Shown in pieces: positions 18,282 to 27,485 of a stretch of DNA of 55,129 nucleotides; positions within the stretch are counted from its first letter, which is position 1, and the number at the start of each line of letters is the position of its first letter. The position numbers and the translations under genes were made by a program. Origin of the DNA: Streptomyces phaeoluteigriseus (GTDB lineage: Bacteria; Actinomycetota; Actinomycetes; Streptomycetales; Streptomycetaceae); assembly GCF_001896135.2 (NCBI RefSeq), contig NZ_MPOH02000015.1, positions 628,141 to 683,269 of the forward strand. The letters run 5' to 3'. A model generated the notes under the pieces. That model searched no databases. It was not told the origin of the DNA and was given only the letters and a program-made list of their open reading frames with translations.

Positions 18282-18336
18282 CGTCGGTAAAAACTTCCAG
18301 TGGTAGTCGGCGACGACCGGGGCACATGACACAGGG

Positions 18337-18780
18337 TCACCAGGTGGGTCTGAGGGGGCCGTAGGGGGCGATTCGCGCCAAACGGTCACAGAGAACGCGC
18401 ACCTCTCCCTCCCCGAGGACCTCGACCCACGCCCGTACGGCGTCGGCGGCGGCCTCCTCCGCGGCACGGGTGCACTTCCGGCCACGCTCGGTGAGGACGA
18501 CCAGCCGGGCCCGCGCGTCCACGGGATGCGCCCGCCGCTCGGCGTACCCCTTGCGGACCAGCTCGTCGACGAGCTGACTGGCCGCCTGCTTGGTGACCCC
18601 GAGGTGCGCGGCCAGCTCGGTGACGGTGGCGCCGTCCGGGGCGAGCCGCGCGAAGGCGAAGCCGTAGGCGGGCCGCCCCTCGAACCCGCGGGCCTGAACG
18701 CCGTCGTTGATGCGCTGCGTGAGGTCACCGGCGGCGGCGAGCAGGGCGGCGGTCAGGGCCAGGGCTTCGGAGTTCTGCAC
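18337..18780 (-). CDS. MarR-family transcriptional regulator
   Basis: 147 aa, usual MarR size. Winged helix at about residues 50-105: ATVTELAAHLGVTKQAASQLVDELVRKGY, then the wing ERRAHPVDARARLVVLTERG. N- and C-terminal helices for dimerisation flank it. It diverges from a cupin gene across two strong inverted repeats, so it most likely represses itself and the cupin gene. Confidence 0.9.
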   Translation of the reverse strand: MQNSEALALTAALLAAAGDLTQRINDGVQARGFEGRPAYGFAFARLAPDGATVTELAAHLGVTKQAASQLVDELVRKGYAERRAHPVDARARLVVLTERGRKCTRAAEEAAADAVRAWVEVLGEGEVRVLCDRLARIAPYGPLRPTW

Positions 18781-18797
18781 GCCTGCATTGAAACACC

Positions 18798-18858
18798 CTT
18801 GACGTATTGGTCAAGTTGCTTGACCATCATCACAGCCCAACTAGTCAAGCAGCTTGAC
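18798..18858. promoter_or_regulatory. Paired inverted-repeat operators for the MarR regulator
   Basis: GGTCAAG-TTG-CTTGACC (18809-18825) is a perfect 7-bp inverted repeat, and GTCAAG-CAG-CTTGAC (18844-18858) a 6-bp one. A further CTTGAC at 18798-18803 pairs with the first GTCAAG. The TTGAC cores double as -35 hexamers in both directions. The sites lie between the divergent MarR and cupin starts. Confidence 0.75.
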
Positions 18859-18878
18859 CAAATCCTCAGGAGGCACCC

Positions 18879-19229
18879 ATGCCGGTCATCCGCTCCTCCG
18901 ACGCCGTGACCCACGAGATCCACGGCGCCCGCTTCGTCTCGTACGCCGCTCCCCGCACCGGCAGCAAGGAGCTGGCCGCCTGGCGGGGTGAAATCCCGCC
19001 GGGGACGCGGGCTCCCGCGCACACCGTGAGCCGGGAGGAGATCCTCCACGTCCTCGTCGGCGAGCTGGTCCTCACGCTCGACGGCCGCACCGAGCGGGTC
19101 GGCACGGGCGACACCGTGATCGTCGGCGCCGGGTCGACCCTGAGCGTCGAGAACCCGACGGATCACACCGCGATCACCTGGGTCACCACCTCCGTCGGCC
19201 TGACGGCGGAACTGGCCGACGAACCGTGA
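18879..19229 (+). CDS. Small cupin-domain protein
   Basis: 116 aa, single cupin barrel. Motif 1 is PGTRAPAHTVSREEILHVLVGE, where the usual second metal His is replaced; motif 2 is GDTVIVGAGSTLSVEN. ATG 18879 follows AGGAGG. It could bind a small molecule or act as an enzyme linked to the divergent MarR regulator. No specific reaction can be given. Confidence 0.85.
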   Translation: MPVIRSSDAVTHEIHGARFVSYAAPRTGSKELAAWRGEIPPGTRAPAHTVSREEILHVLVGELVLTLDGRTERVGTGDTVIVGAGSTLSVENPTDHTAITWVTTSVGLTAELADEP

Positions 19230-19236
19230 TCACTCC

Positions 19237-19304
19237 CCCGTGGGCGAACTGATCCCGTAGGCGAACTGCCCCCGTGGGCGAACTGATCCCGTCGGCGAGC
19301 AGCT
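19237..19304. repeat. Four tandem copies of a 17-bp unit
   Basis: CCCGTGGGCGAACTGAT and variants start at 19237, 19254, 19271 and 19288. Copies 1 and 3 are identical, giving a 34-bp higher-order repeat. It follows the cupin stop and precedes the end of imuB; no gene is present. Confidence 0.7.
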
Positions 19305-19395
19305 CGGAGCGTGCCAGTTCCGGCGGCGGCCCGGCCGGTCGCGGCCCTTGTCGTCGCGGGCGGTCCTCCGCCGTACAAGAGCTGGGTGGTGCCCC

Positions 19396-20394
19396 TCACG
19401 CCGCCAGCGCCCCCGGCATCACCGCCCTCGGGCCGAACTTCGCCCGCGCGCGGTCGGCGACCTCCTCGACGCGGCGGGCCTTCTCGTCGGCGGGATCGAA
19501 GGTGAGCTGGTGGGAGGCCTGTTCGGCGGGGGTGAGGCCCTCGGCGCGCAGGGCGATCGCGCGGACGCGGGCGCGTTGCAGGCCGAGGGCCTCGTACAGG
19601 CCGTACGCGGTCCTCGTCAGGTCCGCCGAGTGCGCGGTCGGCTCCCCCAGGGTGCGGCTGCGGGTGGTGGAGGAGCGGTCGGCGTAGCGGACGGTGAGGG
19701 TGAGGGAGCGGCAGACCTTCTCCACGGCGCGCAGCCGGGAGCCCAGTTCCTCGGCGGCCGACAGCAGCGCCCTGCGGTGCCGTCGGGGATCCAACTCGTC
19801 CCGGTCGAAGAGGCGATCGGTGGCGAGGAGGGGGGTCCCCCCGCTCGAGCGAAGCCGGAAGTGGGAGACGGCGTTGGGGACGACCCGGCCGCGGTCGACG
19901 CCGTTCGCCTTCTCGTGGAGTTCGCGGCCCGCCTTCGCGCCGACCAGCCGCTGGAGGGTGGCGAGCGGCGCGGCGGCGACCCGGCCGAGGGTGTCGAGGC
20001 CGTACTCGCACAGGGTGCGGGCGGTCGCGGTGCCGACGCCGGGGAGCGCGGCGACGGGCTTCGCGTCGAGGAACTCCCGTACCCCGTCCTCGGTCACGGC
20101 GCAGGTCACTCCGGGCCGGGCGTCCCGCAGCGCCATGCGGGCCAGCATCGGGCCCGGTCCGGCGCCGATCATGCAGTCGACCCCGTGCAGGGCGAGCGAC
20201 CGCACCCGGATCACGGACGCCAGCTCGACCGCGCTGCGCCCGAAGTACCGCTCGGCGCCCCGCACATCGATCAGCGCCCCGTCCGGTGGCAGCGCCTCGA
20301 CGACGGGGGTGAACTCCTCCAGGAGGTCGAGCAGCCCCGGCAGGGCGGCCTCGTACATCGGAGGCAGCTGGAAACGTACGCAGAGGATGGTCAT
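19396..20394 (-). CDS. imuB: ImuB-like inactive Y-family polymerase (mutasome subunit)
   Basis: 332 aa. Y-family layout without the N-terminal catalytic acidic motif: the chain begins TILCVRFQLPPMYEAAL where active enzymes have D-x-D, and has ALIDVRGAERYFG in place of the SxDE motif. A helix-hairpin-helix region, VAALPGVGTATARTLCEYGLDTLG, follows near residue 125. Such inactive relatives bridge DnaE2 to the clamp in the mycobacterial mutasome. ATG 20394 overlaps the dnaE2 stop (ATGA), so it is coupled to dnaE2 and should share its SOS control. A repeat-derived segment (HFRLRSSGGTPLLA) is inserted in frame. No imuA gene is adjacent. Confidence 0.8.
   Translation of the reverse strand: MTILCVRFQLPPMYEAALPGLLDLLEEFTPVVEALPPDGALIDVRGAERYFGRSAVELASVIRVRSLALHGVDCMIGAGPGPMLARMALRDARPGVTCAVTEDGVREFLDAKPVAALPGVGTATARTLCEYGLDTLGRVAAAPLATLQRLVGAKAGRELHEKANGVDRGRVVPNAVSHFRLRSSGGTPLLATDRLFDRDELDPRRHRRALLSAAEELGSRLRAVEKVCRSLTLTVRYADRSSTTRSRTLGEPTAHSADLTRTAYGLYEALGLQRARVRAIALRAEGLTPAEQASHQLTFDPADEKARRVEEVADRARAKFGPRAVMPGALAA
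19828..19866. repeat. Short palindromic Streptomyces repeat inserted in frame within imuB
   Basis: The sequence around GGGGGGTCCCCCC (19830-19842) continues GCTCGAGCGAAGCCGGAAGTGG. I recognise this as a short dispersed Streptomyces repeat family seen in and between genes; this rests on memory. On the minus strand it reads as HFRLRSSGGTPLLA without breaking the frame. Confidence 0.55.
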
Positions 20395-23300
20395 CCCGCA
20401 CTCCCCGGACTCTGGTGCCACAACTTCCTCACTGTCGAAGGCCCTTGCGAGGCCTCCTGGCCCGCGGGGCGCAGATCCGCCCACGGGTGCATCTGATAGC
20501 CGGTGGGCAGGTGGATGCGCCGCCCGTGGGCCGGATCGCCGCCCTGCCCGTCCGGGCCTTCCGCTCTCTTCGGGTCTTCCGGTGCGGGCGGCGGTTCCGC
20601 GAGCCGTGCCGCGACCTCGTCGAGGCCTCCCTCGGCGCGGAGTTCGACGAGTTCGGCGAGGTTCCAGGCGGCGGCGCCCACCACGCTGAGGCTGCGCGGC
20701 CCGCGCCGCTGCACCACTCCGCGCACCAGCAGCAGCCAGGAGTGGAAGACGGTGTGGGCGCAGGCGTCGTGGGAGTCGTCGAAGAAGGCGAGGTCGACCA
20801 GCCCGGTGCCGTCGTCCAGGGTGGAGAAGATGACCCGCTTGCCGGAGCGGATCGGCGGGGTCTGGGTGGCCGCCTTGGCGCCCGCGACCAGCACCGTCTC
20901 GCCGTGCCGGGTCTCGCGCAGCCGCCGCGCCGACACCACGCCCAGCTCGTTCAGGAACTCCCGGTGGTCGTCCATCAGATTGCGCGAGGCGTCCATCGAC
21001 AGCACCCCCAGCTCGGCGCTGAGCCGCTCCGCCGAGGAGAGGTCGGGCAGCCCGGCGGGAGCGGTCTTCCGGCCTCCCGCCAGGGGGAGTTGGCCACCGC
21101 CTCCGCCCCGCGAGCCCCGGTGGAGCTCCGTGAGATGCAGTTGCAGGTCACGCCGGTTGGCGCCGAAGGCGTCCAACGCACCTACCTGGGCGAGCCGTTG
21201 CGCCAGCGGACGGCTGGGCCGGGCCCGTTCCCAGAAGTCGAGCAGCGAGGCGTACGGCTGGCCGTCCGCGATCCGCTTCGCCTCGGCCCCACTGATGCCG
21301 TGCACATCGGAGAGGGCGAGCCGCAGCCCCCAGAGGGCCGACGCCCCCGATTCAGACACCAGTTCGATACGGTGGGCGACGCCCGACCGGTTCACGTCCA
21401 ACGGCAGGACCGGCACCCCGCGCCGCCGCGCGTCCGCCAGCAGCAGCCGCTTCGGGTACATCCCGGGGTCGTGCGTGAGCAGCCCGGCGTAGAAGGCGGC
21501 CGGGTGGTGCGCCTTCAGCCAGGCCGACTGGTACGTCGGTACGGCGAAGGCGACCGCGTGCGCCTTGCAGAAGCCGTAGGACCCGAAGGCCTCGACGATC
21601 TCCCAGGTCCGCCGGATCGTTTCCGCGTCATAGCCGTTCTCCGCCGCCCGCTGCCCGAACCACACCTTGATCCGCCCCTGCGACTCCGGGTCGGACAGCC
21701 CCCGCCGGATCCGGTCGGCCTCGCCGCGCCCGCAACCGGTCATGATCGAGACGATGTCGATGATCTGCTCGTGGAAGACGACGACCCCGTACGTCCCCTT
21801 CAGCGGTTCCGCCAGGTCCGGGTGCGGGTAGCGGACGGGCGCCCGCCCGTGCCGCGCCTCGATGAACGGCCGCACCATGTCGGCGGCGACCGGCCCCGGA
21901 CGGAACAGGGAGATGTCGACGACCAGGTCGTGGAAGGTGGCCGGCTGGAGCCGTCCGACCAGATCGCGTTGCCCCGGCGACTCGATCTGGAAGCAGCCCA
22001 GCGTCTCGGTGGAGCGGATGAGCCGGTACGTCGCCGGGTCGCCGGGGGGCACCGCGTCCAGGTCGATCCGCTCCCCCGTCGCGCGCTCCACCTCCGTGAC
22101 CGCGTGTGCCATCGCCGACTGCATCCGCACCCCGAGCACGTCCAGTTTGAGCAGCCCGAGGTCCTCGACGTCGTCCTTGTCGAACTGCGCCATCGGGAAC
22201 CCCTCGCCACTGGTCGGCATGACCGGCGTACGGGAGAGGAGGGAGGCGTCGGAGAGCAGGACCCCGCAGGGGTGCATGGCGACTCCGCGCGGGAGGGCGT
22301 CGAGGGCCTCGACCAGCTCCCACAGCTTTCCGTACCTCTCCTGCTCCGCCGCGAGCGGCTTCAGCTCGGGCAACTCCGCCAGGGCCGCGCGGGCGTCCCG
22401 CGCCCGGATGTGCGGGAAGGACTTGGCGACGCGGTCGATCTCGGCGGGGTCCATGGACAGGGCCGCGCGACGTCCCGGATCGCGTGCCGGACCCGGTACG
22501 TCTCCGGCATCGCGACCGTCGCGACCCGCTCGGTGCCGAACCGGCCGATGATCGCGCGGTAGACCTCCAGCCGGCGCGCGGACTCCACGTCGATGTCGAT
22601 GTCGGGCAGCACCACCCGTTCCCTGGACAGGAAGCGTTCCATCAGCAGCCCGTGCTCGACCGGGTCGGCGTGGGCGATGCCGAGGAGGTGGTTGACCAGC
22701 GAGCCCGCGCCGGAGCCGCGCGCGGCGACCCGGATGCCCATGTCCCGTACGTCGTCCACCACCTGGGCGACCGTCAGGAAGTAGGAGGCGAAGCCGTGGT
22801 GGGCGATGATGTCCAGCTCGCGGTGCATCCGCTCCCAGTAGTCGCGCCGCCCGCCGTAGCCGCGCCGGACCATTCCCGCCGTCGCCCGCGAGGCCAGCGT
22901 CCGCTGGGCGGTGCGGCGGCCGGCGCCGACGAGGTGCGGTTCGGGGAAGTGGACGGTGCCGATGCCGAGGTCGTCCTCCGGGTCGACCAGGCACTCGGCG
23001 GCTGCCGCCCGGGTCTGCTCCAGCAGTCGGTGGGCGGTGTCCCGCCGGAAGCCCGCGGCCTCCACGACCCGCTCGGCGGCGCGCAGCATGGCGTCCGGGT
23101 CCTTCAGCCAGGCCTCGCCGGAGTCCAGTTCCTTGGCCGGGTCGACGGGCACCAGACGGCGGGCCGCGTCCAGGACGTCGGCGACCGGGCCCTGGCCGGG
23201 GTCGGCGTACCGGACGGCGTTGCTGAGCACCGGGCGGATCCGCTGTTCGGCGGCGAACTCCACGGTACGGGCGGCGAGGCGCAGGGAGCCGGGTCCGGTG

Positions 23301-23857
23301 CCCGTCCGGCCGTGCCAGACGGCCTCCAGGCGCAGGGCGTCGCCATAGGTCTCCCGCCAGGGGACGAGCAGCCGGGCCGCGCGGTCCGGTCGGCCGGCGG
23401 CGAGGGCGCGGCCGACGTCGGAGGCGGGTCCGAGCAGTACGGTCAGACCGTCTCCGCGGTTGTCCTCCCAGGTCAGCAGGGGGGTGTCCGGGGCGGTGTG
23501 GGCGGCGCTGACGATGCGGCACAGGTCGGCCCAGCCCCGGGCGCCGTCGCGGGCGAGGAAGGTGACACGGGGTGTCGACTCGTCGACGAAGGCGCCTCCG
23601 CGGACCGGGGTGCGGCGCCTCTCCTTGCGCACCGGCTCGGGGGCGGCCACCGCCAGGTCCACCCCGAACAGCGGACGTACGCCCGCCTTCGCGCAGGCCT
23701 TGGCGAAGCGGACCGTACCGGCGAGGGTGTCGCGGTCGGTGAGGGCGAGGGCGTCCATGCCCCGCTCGCAGGCCCGCTCGGCGAGCCGCTCCGGGTGGGA
23801 GGCGCCGTAGCGCAGGGAGAACCCTGAGACGGTGTGCAGATGCGGGAAACCCGGCAT
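20391..23857 (-). pseudogene. dnaE2: dnaE2, error-prone DNA polymerase III alpha subunit, one-base frameshift
   Basis: Error-prone alpha subunit of about 1155 aa. The N-terminal PHP domain starts MPGFPHLHTVSGFSLRYGAS (ATG 23857, GGGAGG upstream), and the polymerase core includes VAARGSGAGSLVNHLLG and the acidic VVLPDIDIDVES. At about 22468 the frame changes: the text reads DVARPCPW, but adding one G/C at this spot gives the expected DVGAALSMDPAEIDRVAKSFPHIRAR. The remainder, to the stop at 20391, is well conserved (e.g. GCFQIESPGQ, FRPGPV, GSYGFCKAHA). As written, the protein would stop near 22361 after about 499 aa. LexA boxes lie upstream and imuB is coupled downstream. A sequencing error is as likely as a real mutation. 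Confidence 0.85.
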
Positions 23858-23926
23858 ACGCACCTCCCGCACTCGTGAGTCCGAACGAGCCCGTCGGGTC
23901 CGGGTGCCTCCCGGAAACAGGCTCTC

Positions 23927-23984
23927 GAACGTTTGTTCCCAACTTGCTCACCCCCACCATAGACCAAATTCCGAACGTATGTAC
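23927..23984. promoter_or_regulatory. Two LexA (SOS) boxes upstream of dnaE2
   Basis: GAACGTTTGTTC (23927-23938) fits the actinobacterial LexA consensus GAAC-N4-GTTC exactly. GAACGTATGTAC (23973-23984) fits with one mismatch. The first lies 70 bp before the dnaE2 start. The second sits 60 bp before the divergent membrane-protein gene, which may also be SOS-controlled. Confidence 0.8.
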
Positions 23985-24043
23985 GACATCCGTTCGGACG
24001 CCTCCCACCTGCGCAAACGTCCCCGGCACCGGACGGTGGGGGC

Positions 24044-25075
24044 ATGTCACAGGCCGTCGGCGAACCCCACCGTTCCTTCCTCGCGGAGGTGAAGGACGCG
24101 GTCACCCCGCGTGCCACCCTGCTGGTCATCGGCGTGCTCGCCCTCCACCTGCTCTTCATCGCCTCCTACGTGGGCGCGTTGCACGACCCGAAGCCCAAGG
24201 ACGTGCCCTTCGGCGTCGTCGCGCCAGGACCGGCGGCCGAGCGGACGGTCACCCGGCTGGAGCGGCTCCCGGGCAAGCCGCTGGATCCGCGCACGGTGGC
24301 CGACCGGACGACGGCACGCGAGCAGATCCTGGACCGGAAGATCGACGGCGCGCTGGTCGTCGACCAAGCCGGCACCACCGACACCCTCCTGGTCGCCACC
24401 GGCGGCGGCCGGGTGCTGGCCACCACCCTGGAGGCACTCACCACCCGCGTGGAGAAGTCCGAGGGCCGCACAGTACGGACCGTCGACGTGGCCCCGGCCG
24501 ACACCGGCGACGCCAACGGCCTGTCGTCCTTCTATGTGACCGTGGGCTGGTGCGTGGGCGGCTACCTCTGCGCCTCGATCATGACGATCAGCGCGGGCGC
24601 CGCCCGTTCCACGCCGAGACGGGCGGTCATCCGGCTCATCGCCATGGTCCTCGTCGCACTCGTCGGCGGACTCGGCGGCGCCCTGATCGTCGGGCCGGTC
24701 CTGGGCGCGCTGCCCGGCAGCTTCCCGGCCCTCTGGGGGCTCGGCACCCTGATCATCTTCGCCGTCGGCGCGGCCACGCTCGCCTGCCAGGCCCTCTTCG
24801 GACTGGCCGGCATCGGCCTGGTCATCCTGATCGTGGTGATCCTGGGCAACCCGAGCGCGGGCGGCGCCCTCCCGCCCCCGCTGCTCCCGCCCTTCTGGCA
24901 GGCGATCGGCCCGGCCCTGCCGCCGGGCGCGGGAACCTGGGCCGCACGCTCGATCGCGTACTTCGAGGGCAACGCCGTCACGGCCGCCCTGCTGGTCCTG
25001 TCGGCGTGGGCGGTCGCCGGAACCGCGATCACCCTGCTGGCGACGGCACTGCGCACACGGCGGGCCGCCGCCTAG
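24044..25075 (+). CDS. ABC-2/DUF3533-like membrane protein
   Basis: 343 aa. One N-terminal membrane helix (about 22-45), an extracytoplasmic domain of about 130 residues, then five or so helices (about 175-340) with the loop GNPSAGGALPPPLLPPFWQ before the last two. This is the layout of YhgE/Pip-like and DUF3533 proteins, related to ABC-2 permeases. No ATPase partner is adjacent. ATG 24044. It diverges from dnaE2 with LexA boxes between, so SOS control is possible. Confidence 0.75.
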   Translation: MSQAVGEPHRSFLAEVKDAVTPRATLLVIGVLALHLLFIASYVGALHDPKPKDVPFGVVAPGPAAERTVTRLERLPGKPLDPRTVADRTTAREQILDRKIDGALVVDQAGTTDTLLVATGGGRVLATTLEALTTRVEKSEGRTVRTVDVAPADTGDANGLSSFYVTVGWCVGGYLCASIMTISAGAARSTPRRAVIRLIAMVLVALVGGLGGALIVGPVLGALPGSFPALWGLGTLIIFAVGAATLACQALFGLAGIGLVILIVVILGNPSAGGALPPPLLPPFWQAIGPALPPGAGTWAARSIAYFEGNAVTAALLVLSAWAVAGTAITLLATALRTRRAAA

Positions 25076-25097
25076 CCCGCCTCTGCACGACACGCGG

Positions 25098-25127
25098 GAG
25101 TCCCGCCCCTCGCGCGGGGCGGGACTC
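25098..25127. terminator. Bidirectional terminator
   Basis: GAGTCCCGCCCC (25098-25109) and GGGGCGGGACTC (25116-25127) form a perfect 12-bp stem with a 6-nt loop, between the convergent membrane-protein and protease genes. Confidence 0.85.
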
Positions 25128-25176
25128 CTGGTGGCCGAGGGCCGAGCGCCGAAGACCGAAGACCGAGGCCAAGGCC

Positions 25177-25216
25177 TCAGCCGATCCGGGTGCCCGTCAG
25201 CCGATCCGGGTGCCCG
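25177..25216. repeat. 20-bp tandem duplication at the protease stop codon
   Basis: TCAGCCGATCCGGGTGCCCG occurs at 25177-25196 and immediately again at 25197-25216. The upstream copy (in minus-strand sense) contains the last codons and stop of the streptogrisin gene; the other copy follows the stop. Confidence 0.85.
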
Positions 25217-26279
25217 TCGCCGACAGCGCCTCCGTCACCGGCTGGAAGAACGTCTCCCCGCCCGAGGTGCAGTCGCCGCTGCCGCCGGAGGTGAGGCCGA
25301 TCGCGCTGCTGCCCGAGAAGAGGGAGCCGCCGCTGTCACCGGGCTCGGCGCAGACGTCGGTCTGGATGAGGCCGTTGACGATGTCGCCGTTGCCGTAGTT
25401 CACGGTGGCGTCCAGGCCGGTGACCGTGCCGTCGTGCACCTGGGTCGTCGAGCCGCTGCGGGTGACCTTCATGCCGACGGTGGCCTCGGCGGCGCCACTG
25501 ATCGCCTGGGCGGAGCCGTTGTAGAGGTTCACCTCGCTCGGGTGGTCGACCCCGGCCGTGTACTTGACCAGGCCGTAGTCGTCGCCGGGGAAGCTGGAGG
25601 TCTCGTTGGTGCCGATCTCGGCGCCGGAGGAGTCCGACCAGGTGGAGACTGACTCGGTGCAGTGACCGGCGGTCAGGAAGTACGGCTCGCCCGCCCTGAC
25701 CACGTTGAAGCCGAGCGAGCAGCGCCCGCCGCCGCCGGTGATCGCGTCGCCGCCCGCCGCGAGGGGCTTGAACTCCCCCTTGCCGCGCCGGAGTTCCGCC
25801 TTGGCGCCGAGCCCCTCGACGACCTCGGTGAGTTCGGCCCACTCGGCGGCGGAGACCGTGCGGTCGGCGGTGACGACGACCTTGTTGGCGGTCGGGTCCG
25901 TCACCCAGGCGGTGCCCGGGATGGCCGCGTCCTTCCTCAGCGTCGTACGGGCGCTGGTCAGCTCGGCGAGGGAGTTCTCCACGAGTCTGGCCCGGGCGCC
26001 GGCCGCCTCGACGGTCTTCGCGGCGGCCTCGTCGAGCACGTTCACCACGAGGCTCCTGCTCCGCGCGTCGTAGTAGACGCCGGCCGCGTCGGCGCCGAGG
26101 TCCTCGCCGAGCGTCGAACCGAGCTTTCCGGCCGCGAGGGCGGAGAGGAGCCGGGGCTCAGGGGTGTCGGGGGTCTCGCTGGCGTTCGCAGTCTGGAAGG
26201 TGACTCCCGCGGCCACGAGAGCGGCCACGCCCGCTCCCGTCATGACGGCCCGTCGCCTGGGTATGCGTCGGTGCTGCAA
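25197..26279 (-). CDS. Streptogrisin-type secreted serine protease (S1, alpha-lytic group)
   Basis: 360 aa. Signal peptide with a basic start (RRIPRRR) then an alpha-lytic-type propeptide to about residue 170; the mature enzyme starts near GGDAITGGGGRCSLGFNV. The triad is His in FLTAGHC, Asp in PGDDYGLV and Ser in EPGDSGGSL. Cys pairs are conserved with Streptomyces griseus proteases. The TTG start at 26279 is preceded by AGGAGGATC, which decides it over the upstream in-frame options. Self-processed extracellular protease. Confidence 0.92.
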   Translation of the reverse strand: MQHRRIPRRRAVMTGAGVAALVAAGVTFQTANASETPDTPEPRLLSALAAGKLGSTLGEDLGADAAGVYYDARSRSLVVNVLDEAAAKTVEAAGARARLVENSLAELTSARTTLRKDAAIPGTAWVTDPTANKVVVTADRTVSAAEWAELTEVVEGLGAKAELRRGKGEFKPLAAGGDAITGGGGRCSLGFNVVRAGEPYFLTAGHCTESVSTWSDSSGAEIGTNETSSFPGDDYGLVKYTAGVDHPSEVNLYNGSAQAISGAAEATVGMKVTRSGSTTQVHDGTVTGLDATVNYGNGDIVNGLIQTDVCAEPGDSGGSLFSGSSAIGLTSGGSGDCTSGGETFFQPVTEALSATGTRIG

Positions 26280-26579
26280 CTCGGATCCTCCTGTGGGGGG
26301 CGGACCGGACGGCTGTGGGGGCCGTCGCGGCCCGGAAGGCTGGGTTGACGGGCGTTCACTCTTCCGAACCGCACAGGGCGCACACAAGGTCGAACGGAGG
26401 ACGCGCACAGGGTGAGCACCGCGCGCCCTCCGCACCTTCACCACCCCGGCAGTCAACACGGAAGCATTCGCCGATAGTTCGCTCTGCAAACGCCACGAGG
26501 GTCACAGGGACGGCGGGGCGGGCACGCGAGAGCCCCCGCACGCCGATCGCGTGCGGGGGCTCCTGCGGGACGGAAAGGG
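26280..26579. other. Intergenic region between the two streptogrisin genes
   Basis: It holds the ribosome site of the first protease (26284-26292) and the terminator of the second (26531-26561). I see no gene and no convincing -10/-35 pair. Confidence 0.5.
26531..26561 (-). terminator. Terminator of the second streptogrisin gene
   Basis: AGCCCCCGCACGC (26531-26543) and GCGTGCGGGGGCT (26549-26561) form a perfect 13-bp stem with a 5-nt loop, 19 bp past the stop at 26580. Confidence 0.85.
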
Positions 26580-27485
26580 CTAGAACACGCTGACGCCGTA
26601 CGCGTTCAGCGCCTCCACCACGGGCTGGAAGAACGTCGTGCCGCCGGTGCTGCAGTTGCCGCTGCCGCCGGAGGTCAGACCGTAGGCCACGCCGTTGCTG
26701 CCGTAGAGCGAGCCGCCGGAGTCGCCGCCCTCGGCACAGACGTTGGTCTGGATCATGCCGTAGACGACGTCGCCGCCACCGTAGTTGACGGTCGCGTTGA
26801 GCGCGGTGACCCGTCCGCTGTGGGTGCCGGTGGTCGAACCGTCACGGTAGACGGTGGTGCCCACGGTCGGGTTGGCCGCGCGGGTGATGTCCACACCGCC
26901 GGCGGTGCCCGCCTTGGCGACCGAGGTGTTGGTGTACCGGACGATGCCGTAGTCGTTCGTCGGGAAGCTCGAGCCCGACGTGGTGCCGAGCGTCGTGGTG
27001 TGGGCCGAGTTGGACCACCACGTGCCGGCGCCGTCGGTGCAGTGACCGGCGGTCAGGAAGTAGTAGTTGCCCGCGCTGTCACGGACGTTGAAGCCGAGGG
27101 AGCAGCGCCAGCTACTCGCATAGATGGCGTCGCCACCTTGGATGTACTTCTGGAACTTGCCCTCGGTCCGCTTGATCGTCAGGGCGTCGGCGTCACCGCC
27201 GGCCTCCTTCTTGATCTTCGCGATCTCGGCCTGCGACACCGTGCTGTCGACGGTGACGACGAGCCGGTTGGTCTTGCTGTCGACCGCCCAGGCCGTGCCC
27301 GGGACGTCGGCCTTGAGCACCGAGTTGCCGGCGCTCCTGAGTTCCGCGGCGCTGAAGGGGGTGGTGTCCGCGGCGCTCGCGTGGGGGATGGCGATGGCGG
27401 CGGCGGCCACGAGGCCGGTGGAGACGGCGATCAGCCGGGTGCGTCTCGTGATGCCGCTGGTGGCGGTGGTGCGCTTGATCCTCAC
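26580..27485 (-). CDS. Streptogrisin B-like secreted serine protease
   Basis: 301 aa. Signal peptide about 1-38, propeptide to about 115, mature part from GGDAIYASSWRCSLGFNV, very close to S. griseus protease A/B. Triad: His in FLTAGHC, Asp in PTNDYGIVRY and Ser in EGGDSGGSL, where Gly replaces the usual Pro before GDSGGS. GTG 27485 with GGGAGGGAA upstream. It lies 300 bp upstream of its paralogue on the same strand, each with its own terminator, which suggests tandem duplication with separate control. Confidence 0.93.
   Translation of the reverse strand: MRIKRTTATSGITRRTRLIAVSTGLVAAAAIAIPHASAADTTPFSAAELRSAGNSVLKADVPGTAWAVDSKTNRLVVTVDSTVSQAEIAKIKKEAGGDADALTIKRTEGKFQKYIQGGDAIYASSWRCSLGFNVRDSAGNYYFLTAGHCTDGAGTWWSNSAHTTTLGTTSGSSFPTNDYGIVRYTNTSVAKAGTAGGVDITRAANPTVGTTVYRDGSTTGTHSGRVTALNATVNYGGGDVVYGMIQTNVCAEGGDSGGSLYGSNGVAYGLTSGGSGNCSTGGTTFFQPVVEALNAYGVSVF

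Noticed and set aside
22500..24050. Minus-strand frame reading upstream from the dnaE2 C-terminal part to 24050
   Set aside because: Pro/Arg/Gly-rich shadow text; the true N-terminal part lies in the other frame and starts at 23857.
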